A stretch of 5,409 bases of DNA from a bacterium. GTDB taxonomy: Bacteria; Lindowbacteria; 2-12-FULL-62-27. Of the stretch, positions 1 to 4,118 are shown in pieces; positions within the stretch are counted from its first letter, which is position 1; each line of letters opens with the position of its first letter. Both the position numbers and the translations under genes were made by a program. Location of the stretch: the NCBI GenBank assembly GCA_016202645.1, contig JACQOF010000100.1, forward strand, positions 1 to 5,409. The letters are read 5' to 3'. The notes below the pieces were generated by a model. That model was given only the letters and a program-made list of their open reading frames with translations, had not been told where the DNA came from and ran no database searches.

Positions 1-120
1 ATCCAGACCATCGCGTTGGAGACTGGATTCCCGCTTTCGCGGGAATGACGGAGAGGGCTGAATAGTAACCTTTGCTTTTCAGTTTATTTCTCCCCCAAAC
101 TAATCTAAGCTTTTTCCATC
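1..120. other. Leader region upstream of hldD
   Basis: No gene is supported here. The left part holds the palindrome listed separately. The part from about 61 to 120 is clearly more AT-rich than the rest of the window, as expected for a promoter-bearing leader. No convincing -35/-10 pair with normal spacing could be picked: TTGCTT at 72-77 and TAATCT at 101-106 are 23 nt apart. There is no Shine-Dalgarno sequence in front of the ATG at 121, where the upstream bases are pyrimidine-rich. Confidence 0.4.
27..46. repeat. Short palindromic repeat, ATTCCC-N8-GGGAAT type
   Basis: Two perfect 8-nt arms (attcccgc and gcgggaat) surround a 4-nt TTTC loop. The outer hexamers and the 8-nt spacer match the format of the dRS3 repeat known from Neisseria, and similar ctggATTCCC...GGGAATgacg sequences are familiar as dispersed intergenic repeats in many Gram-negative genomes. 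Only one copy is present in the window, so dispersal is inferred from the resemblance. It could also act as a small terminator hairpin for a gene to the left, although no T-run follows it on the + strand. Confidence 0.6.
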
Positions 121-1098
121 ATGATCGTAGTCACAGGCGGGGCGGGGTTTATCGGCAGCGCCATAGTCTGGCGGCTGAACCAGCAGACAACCGAAGCGGT
201 GACGGTGGTGGACCGGCTGGCGGGGGAGGACGATCCGAAACGCCGGAATCTCGCGCCGCTCAAGGTCGCCGATTATCTGGACGCGGACGATTTTCTTCCG
301 CGCGCGCGGAAAGGTCAGTTCAAAGGCGGCGTGAGCGCGCTCATTCACATGGGCGCGATTTCGAGCACGACCGAAACGGACGAGGCGCTTCTCAAGCGGA
401 ACAACACGGACTATACGCGGACGCTCGCCGAGAGCTCCGTGTCCGCCGGCATCCGATTCATCTACGCATCCAGCGCCGCCACCTACGGCGACGGGTCCAG
501 CGGGTTTTCGGACAACCCGGACGCCATGGAGAGCCTTCAGCCGCTCAATCTCTACGGCGCCTCCAAGCACCGCTTTGATCTGTGGGCAAAAGGCGCCGGA
601 CTTCTGGACCGGATCGTCGGCCTGAAATATTTCAATGTTTTCGGGCCGAACGAATATCACAAGGGCGACATGCGCAGCGTCGTTTTAAAATCCTTCGAGC
701 AGATCCGGGAAACCGGCCGCGTCAGACTCTTCAAGTCCCACCGGCCCGACTATGAGGACGGCAAACAGATGCGGGACTTTCTCTATATTAAAGACGCGGT
801 GGAGATGACCCTGTTTTTTCTCGAAAGCCACGCCGCCGGAATTTTCAACATCGGATCCGGCAAAGCCCATACGTGGCTGGACCTGGTCACGCCGGTTTTC
901 ACGGCCCAGAACCTCGATCCCCGCGTCCTCTTCATCGACATGCCGGAGGAAATCCGGGATAAATACCAGTACCACACCGAGGCGGACATCAGCCGCCTGC
1001 GGGCCGCCGGATACGCCCGGCCCCTGACGCCCCTGGCCGACGCCGTTTCGGATTACGTTCTGAACTATCTGGTTCCCGGCGTATGTCTCAAACCGTGA
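121..1098 (+). CDS. hldD: ADP-L-glycero-D-manno-heptose 6-epimerase
   Basis: This cytoplasmic enzyme inverts C6 of ADP-D-glycero-manno-heptose to give ADP-L-glycero-D-manno-heptose, the donor for the heptose of lipopolysaccharide inner core. The 325-residue product is an extended short-chain dehydrogenase/reductase. It has an N-terminal Rossmann motif TGGAGFIG (residues 5-12), the SSAATYG strand (117-123), the YxxxK motif (Tyr145, Lys149) and YFNVFGPNEYHKG, whose Lys181 aligns with the second catalytic base of E. coli HldD (Tyr140/Lys178 there). The C-terminal substrate-binding part includes RDFLYIKDAVEM, GIFNIGSG and LRAAGY, all typical of the family. E. coli HldD is 310 residues, so this is full length with a short extra tail. 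The ATG at 121 is chosen because the Rossmann strand begins directly after it, as in homologues; no clear ribosome binding site precedes it. No other LPS gene is visible nearby. A related sugar-nucleotide epimerase is the only alternative. Confidence 0.94.
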   Translation: MIVVTGGAGFIGSAIVWRLNQQTTEAVTVVDRLAGEDDPKRRNLAPLKVADYLDADDFLPRARKGQFKGGVSALIHMGAISSTTETDEALLKRNNTDYTRTLAESSVSAGIRFIYASSAATYGDGSSGFSDNPDAMESLQPLNLYGASKHRFDLWAKGAGLLDRIVGLKYFNVFGPNEYHKGDMRSVVLKSFEQIRETGRVRLFKSHRPDYEDGKQMRDFLYIKDAVEMTLFFLESHAAGIFNIGSGKAHTWLDLVTPVFTAQNLDPRVLFIDMPEEIRDKYQYHTEADISRLRAAGYARPLTPLADAVSDYVLNYLVPGVCLKP

Positions 1099-1102
1099 GC
1101 AG

Positions 1103-1195
1103 GTCTGAGAGTATCGGAGGGTCGGTGTATCGGAGTATCGGTGAGGGCCCAACCGCAGTTTCTCCGATACCCCGATACCCCGATCCTCCGATACT
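1103..1195. repeat. Long imperfect inverted repeat of 8-bp units (GAGTATCG family), copy 1
   Basis: It fills most of the hldD-pduS gap. Arms at 1110-1144 and 1161-1195 pair at 31 of 35 positions around a 16-nt loop. Each arm is itself a tandem array of about four degenerate 8-bp units: GAGTATCG, GAGGGTCG, GTGTATCG and GAGTATCG in the left arm. The segment 1103-1141 recurs at 4010-4048 with 3 mismatches in 39, in the same orientation. It begins 4 nt after the hldD stop codon and ends just before the AAAGGAG in front of pduS. Transcribed, it would form a strong hairpin, but no T-run follows it, so it is not a canonical terminator. Confidence 0.9.
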
Positions 1196-1202
1196 AAAGG
1201 AG
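1196..1202 (+). promoter_or_regulatory. Shine-Dalgarno-like AAAGGAG upstream of pduS
   Basis: AAAGGAG ends 4 nt before an in-frame TTG at 1207 and 43 nt before the ATG at 1246. It is the only good Shine-Dalgarno match near this gene. It favours the TTG start on signal grounds, although the spacing is short, while homology favours the ATG. A perfect palindrome, GGACGGCCGTCC (1213-1224), lies between the two candidate starts. Confidence 0.45.
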
Positions 1203-1245
1203 TGTCTTGCCTGGACGGCCGTCCGGGTGTAGCATTTCCGATGCC

Positions 1246-2577
1246 ATGAATCTTATCGAGAAGATCCAACAAGCGGGTGTCGTCGGCGCCGGGGGCGCCG
1301 GGTTTCCGATGCACGTCAAAGTCAATGCGCAGGCCGAGTACGTCATCGCCAACGGCGCGGAGTGCGAGCCGCTCCTGTACAAGGACAAGGAGGTCATGCG
1401 GCTCAAGGCGCCCGAGGTCGTGAAGGGTGTTGAGCTCGTGATGAAGCAAGTCGGCGCGACGAAGGGAGTCATCGCTCTCAAGAAAAAGGCGAAGGACGCC
1501 GTCCATGCGTTCGAGCAGGTCTTGGGGGACCGCAAAGACATCGAGTTATTCCTGATGGGAACCTACTATCCCGCCGGGGACGAATTTGTTCTCGTGTACG
1601 AAGTCACCAGCCGGGTGATTCCTCCCGGCGGCATTCCGCTTCACGTCGGCTGTGTGGTTTCAAACGTCGAAACCCTCGTAAACGCGTATCTGGCCGAAAG
1701 CACCGGCGAGCCCGTCACCGACAAGTATCTGACGATCGCCGGCGCGGTCCGCCGGCCGATGACCGTGAAGGTCCCCGTGGGCATCCGCCTGCGGGAGGTC
1801 GTCGACCTGGCCGGCGGCCTGACGCATCCCGAGTGCGCGTTTCTCAACGGCGGCGCGATGATGGGCAAGTTGACGTACGATCTAGAGGACATCGTGACCA
1901 AATCCTGCGGCGGCTATATAGCGATTCCAATCGGGCATTATCTTGAACAGAAGAAAAGCCGGCCGCCGAAGGCTTACAACAAAATCGGCAAGTCCGCCTG
2001 CGATCAGTGTTCGTACTGCACGGAATTTTGTCCCCGGTATCTCATCGGCCACCCGATCGAGCCTCACCGCGTGATGCGGACCCTGGGCCTGACGGGCAGC
2101 GGTTGGCAGATTGAGAGCGACTTCGCGCTCGCGTGCGTTCACTGCGGCGTCTGCGGCCTATTTGCCTGCCCGGAGGACCTCGATCCGCATATTATCAGCT
2201 GGTCGACGCGGGCCGAAAAAATCAAGGAAGGCGCAAAACCCCAGGACTTCAACCCGCGCAACGGATACAAGCCGCACCCGATGTTCCAGTTCCGGCGTCT
2301 GCCGCTCGACCGGCTGGTCCGGCGGCTGGGCCTCGCGCAGTGGGACGTTCCCGCGCCTTATGTGGAAACAAACTACGACCCCGGGCGCGTGACGCTTCCG
2401 CTGAAACAGCACGTCGGCCAGCCCGCGCAGGCCGTGGTGAAAGTCGGCGACCGGGTGCGAAAAGGCCAGCCGGTCGCCGAAATGCCGGGGGGACAGATGG
2501 GATCCACGATCCACGCCTCGATCACAGGCCGAGTGACGACCGTGAATGGAACCATAGAAATCGAAAGGCAGTCATGA
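1246..2577 (+). CDS. pduS: PduS-type microcompartment electron-transfer protein (RnfC-like, SLBB and 2x[4Fe-4S])
   Basis: PduS of the propanediol-utilisation microcompartment is a flavin/iron-sulfur protein described as a cobalamin reductase. Relatives in other microcompartments are taken to move electrons for cofactor recycling. The 443-residue product is close to the family length. It has the N-terminal GAGGAGFP (14-21) and NGAECEP (36-42) of the NuoF/RnfC-type nucleotide/flavin-binding fold, and an SLBB-like segment at about 160-215. Two ferredoxin-type motifs follow: Cys252/255/258/262 (CxxCxxCxxxCP) and Cys297/300/303/308 (CxxCxxCxxxxCP). A C-terminal lipoyl/barrel-sandwich-like region covers about 385-443. 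All eight cluster cysteines are present. The ATG at 1246 puts about ten residues before QAGVVGAGGAGFP, as in homologues. A TTG at 1207 would add 13 residues and has a better Shine-Dalgarno. pduT follows on the same strand, supporting PduS over respiratory RnfC, which would lie among other rnf genes. No B12-dependent diol dehydratase is seen, so the electron acceptor is unknown. Confidence 0.9.
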   Translation: MNLIEKIQQAGVVGAGGAGFPMHVKVNAQAEYVIANGAECEPLLYKDKEVMRLKAPEVVKGVELVMKQVGATKGVIALKKKAKDAVHAFEQVLGDRKDIELFLMGTYYPAGDEFVLVYEVTSRVIPPGGIPLHVGCVVSNVETLVNAYLAESTGEPVTDKYLTIAGAVRRPMTVKVPVGIRLREVVDLAGGLTHPECAFLNGGAMMGKLTYDLEDIVTKSCGGYIAIPIGHYLEQKKSRPPKAYNKIGKSACDQCSYCTEFCPRYLIGHPIEPHRVMRTLGLTGSGWQIESDFALACVHCGVCGLFACPEDLDPHIISWSTRAEKIKEGAKPQDFNPRNGYKPHPMFQFRRLPLDRLVRRLGLAQWDVPAPYVETNYDPGRVTLPLKQHVGQPAQAVVKVGDRVRKGQPVAEMPGGQMGSTIHASITGRVTTVNGTIEIERQS

Positions 2578-2580
2578 CTC

Positions 2581-2698
2581 ACCACAGAGGACACAGAGTC
2601 TGGGCACAGAGGTCACGGAGGTTGTTCAGGTCATTGCATCAACCCTTAAGAAATATTTCCTCTGTGACCTCTGTGGTCAACTCTGTGCCCTCTGTGGT
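2581..2698. repeat. Long imperfect inverted repeat of CACAGAG-type units
   Basis: It fills the pduS-pduT gap, starting 3 nt after the pduS stop. Arms at 2581-2621 and 2659-2698 match at 36 of 40 aligned positions with one 1-nt gap, around a 37-nt AT-richer loop. The left arm contains CACAGAG at 2583, 2592 and 2605 and CACGGAG at 2614, so it is a loose tandem array with spacings of 9, 13 and 9 nt. The sequence family is unrelated to the GAGTATCG repeats, but the architecture of tandem short units arranged as a long hairpin is the same. Similar CCACAGAGG-type repeats are familiar from many environmental Gram-negative genomes. Confidence 0.9.
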
Positions 2699-2712
2699 AG
2701 GGTGTTTTTGTT
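2699..2712 (+). promoter_or_regulatory. pduT leader: T-run after hairpin and weak ribosome binding site
   Basis: Directly after the CACAGAG hairpin come AGGGTG (2699-2704, a weak Shine-Dalgarno, 8 nt before the ATG at 2713) and TTTTT (2705-2709). The hairpin plus T-run resembles a partial terminator or attenuator, but the 6-nt offset from the stem base and the long loop make efficient termination doubtful. The role is inferred. Confidence 0.3.
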
Positions 2713-3279
2713 ATGCCTGAGAAATCACCGATGCGGGAAGCGATCGGCATTATTGAACTCTCGAGCATCGCCTCCGGGTTCAAGACCGCCGACGCGATGT
2801 TGAAGAGCGGCGACGTGGAGCTTCTATTGTCCCGTACCATCTGTTCCGGCAAGTACATGGTGCTGGTGACCGGCGAGACCGGCGCCATAGAGCGCGCCGT
2901 CGGCGCGGGCCGGGACACGGCCGATTACGCATTGATCGATGATTTCATCATCCCGAACGTCCACGAAAAAGTCATCCCCGCGATCCGGGGAATGTCGAGC
3001 GTGCGGGAGACGGAAGCGCTCGGGATTCTGGAAAGTTTCACGGTGGCGGCCCTCATCGAAGCCGCCGACGCCTGCGTCAAGACTGCCGACGTGGACCTCA
3101 TTGAAATCCGCCTCGCCATGGCCCTGGGCGGAAAAGCTTTCGCGACCATGTGCGGCAGTCTGGACGACGTGAACTCCGCCATCGAAGCCGGCGCCGCGAT
3201 CATCGCGGAGAAGGGCCTCTTGGTGAACAAGATCGTCATTCCGAACCCGCGGGAGGAAGTCTACCGCGAGATTCTTTAG
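2713..3279 (+). CDS. pduT: PduT-type tandem-BMC trimeric shell protein with [4Fe-4S] pore
   Basis: This is a microcompartment shell protein with two fused BMC domains. Three chains form a pseudohexameric tile. In Salmonella PduT the central pore holds a [4Fe-4S] cluster ligated by Cys38 of each chain and is thought to pass electrons across the shell, in partnership with PduS. The 188-residue product has BMC repeats at about 8-95 (REAIGIIELSSIASG...) and about 98-185 (ETEALGILESFTVAAL...). The first contains TICSGKY; its Cys is residue 44 from the ATG at 2713 and exactly residue 38 from the in-frame ATG at 2731 (MREAIGIIE). The conserved C-terminus EKGLLVNKIVIPNP is present. Length fits PduT at about 184 residues. 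Either ATG is possible: 2713 has a weak ribosome binding site, while 2731 matches the homologue's N-terminus. Its stop overlaps the end of the convergent FAH-family gene by 4 bp. No BMC-H or BMC-P gene is seen, so a complete shell must be encoded elsewhere. Confidence 0.91.
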   Translation: MPEKSPMREAIGIIELSSIASGFKTADAMLKSGDVELLLSRTICSGKYMVLVTGETGAIERAVGAGRDTADYALIDDFIIPNVHEKVIPAIRGMSSVRETEALGILESFTVAALIEAADACVKTADVDLIEIRLAMALGGKAFATMCGSLDDVNSAIEAGAAIIAEKGLLVNKIVIPNPREEVYREIL

Positions 3280-4007
3280 ACCACCGAATTGATCAGAGGC
3301 GCGAGGCCCTCGATTCGCGCTTCGAGGTGGTCGCCCGCGCGAATGGGCGACACGCCGGGCGGCGTACCCGTAAGGATGAGGTCGCCGGGGTCCAGGGTCA
3401 GTGACTGCGATATGAAGCTGACGAGTTGGTGCGGTTTGAAAATCATCTGGTCGAGAGTTGAATACTGCCGGCGTTCTCCGTTGCAGAAAAGAGAGATCGC
3501 CTGAGCCAGTGGGCGGAATTCCGTGTCAATCCACGGTCCCAGCGGCGTGTAGGTGTCGAAGGACTTGGCCCGGAACCACTGGCCTTCGCCGCGCTGGATC
3601 GTGCGGTCGCTGATGTCCTGTGCGGTGGTGTATCCGAGAATCGCCCGGGCGGCGGCGCGGACGCTGACATTTTTCGCGTGTTTCCCGATGACGATGGCGA
3701 GTTCAACCTCATGGTCGGTGCGGTGTTCCGGGAAGGCGATGTGGATTTTTCCCCGGGGCGGCAGGATCGAGCCCGGCGATTTGAGCCAGGTCAGCGGGGA
3801 CGGCGGGAGTTTACTGCCGGTTTCCGCGGCGTGGTCGGCGAAATTCAGGCCGACCGCGATGATTTTGGACGGAACGACGGGCGGGAGGATTTTCAGGTCC
3901 CGGAGGAAAAAGCGGCGTTTCGGCGAATCCAGGGGATGGACGCGGTCGTCTTCCACGCGGCCGTAAAAATTTCCCGAGCCGCGGGCGAATCTGCCCCAGA
4001 GAGTCAC
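3276..4007 (-). CDS. Fumarylacetoacetate hydrolase (FAH) family protein
   Basis: FAH-family enzymes are Mg/Mn-dependent and act on beta-diketo or 2-oxo acid substrates: acylpyruvate hydrolysis, oxaloacetate decarboxylation, or isomerisation and decarboxylation in homoprotocatechuate breakdown. The 243-residue product has the short N-terminal region, then the hallmark GLNFADHAAETG (53-64). The metal-ligand set is Glu100 and Glu102 in DHEVELAIVIG, with Asp131 in GYTTAQDISDR. AKSFDTYTPLGPWI (147-160) and LTGTPPGV (212-219) complete the core. It is therefore complete and probably active. The usual VANDVSAR is TAQDISDR here, a conservative change. The start is a GTG at 4005-4007 with no evident Shine-Dalgarno, only 2 nt from the GAGTATCG repeat copy 2, which must lie in its leader. 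It runs in the same direction as the cyclase-like gene upstream and convergent to pduT. The substrate cannot be told from sequence, and no catabolic partner is visible. Confidence 0.9.
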   Translation of the reverse strand: MTLWGRFARGSGNFYGRVEDDRVHPLDSPKRRFFLRDLKILPPVVPSKIIAVGLNFADHAAETGSKLPPSPLTWLKSPGSILPPRGKIHIAFPEHRTDHEVELAIVIGKHAKNVSVRAAARAILGYTTAQDISDRTIQRGEGQWFRAKSFDTYTPLGPWIDTEFRPLAQAISLFCNGERRQYSTLDQMIFKPHQLVSFISQSLTLDPGDLILTGTPPGVSPIRAGDHLEARIEGLAPLINSVV

Positions 4008-4009
4008 TT

Positions 4010-4113
4010 GTCTGAGAGTATCGGAGTATCGGTGTATCGTAGTATCGGATAAAGTTCAGCGGCCAACTGTCGCCGACACACCGATAATCCGATACTCCGA
4101 CACTCCGATACTC
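4010..4113. repeat. Long imperfect inverted repeat of 8-bp units (GAGTATCG family), copy 2
   Basis: It occupies nearly the whole 111-nt gap between the cyclase-like gene and the FAH-family gene. Arms at 4016-4048 and 4081-4113 match at 29 of 33 positions around a 32-nt loop. The left arm is GAGTATCG, GAGTATCG, GTGTATCG, TAGTATCG in tandem, and the right arm carries about four to five such units in reverse complement. Bases 4010-4048 match 1103-1141 of copy 1 with 3 mismatches in 39, in direct orientation, although the surrounding genes are on the opposite strand. The loops of the two copies do not match. No T-run follows it on the minus strand. Confidence 0.9.
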
Positions 4114-4118
4114 CCCAA

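Noticed and set aside
72-106. sigma70-type promoter TTGCTT ... TAATCT upstream of hldD
   Set aside because: Spacing of 23 nt is too long and no alternative hexamer pair fits better; only general AT-richness supports a promoter.
1086-1110. Small hairpin tctcaaacc / ggtctgaga spanning the hldD stop codon
   Set aside because: Only 8 of 9 pairs with a 7-nt loop; the left arm is coding, no T-run follows, and repeat copy 2 lacks an equivalent left arm although it shares the right-arm sequence.
1109-1195. Possible CRISPR array or VNTR
   Set aside because: Units are 8 bp, contiguous without spacers and arranged as an inverted repeat, so this is a hairpin element, not CRISPR.
100-1506. Long open frames on the minus strand opposite hldD and the start of pduS
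   Set aside because: They lie antisense to strongly conserved genes, show no recognisable family features, and are explained by the GC-rich codon usage of the real genes. One runs straight through the GAGTATCG hairpin.
1246-2577. Assignment as RnfC of the Rnf complex or NuoF of complex I
   Set aside because: Length, SLBB position, the two cluster motifs and above all the adjoining pduT favour PduS; no rnf or nuo genes adjoin.
2133-2720. Open frame on the + strand overlapping the end of pduS and the CACAGAG repeat
   Set aside because: Arg/Pro/Ala-rich shadow of pduS in another frame that reads through the repeat; no conserved motif and no independent start signal.
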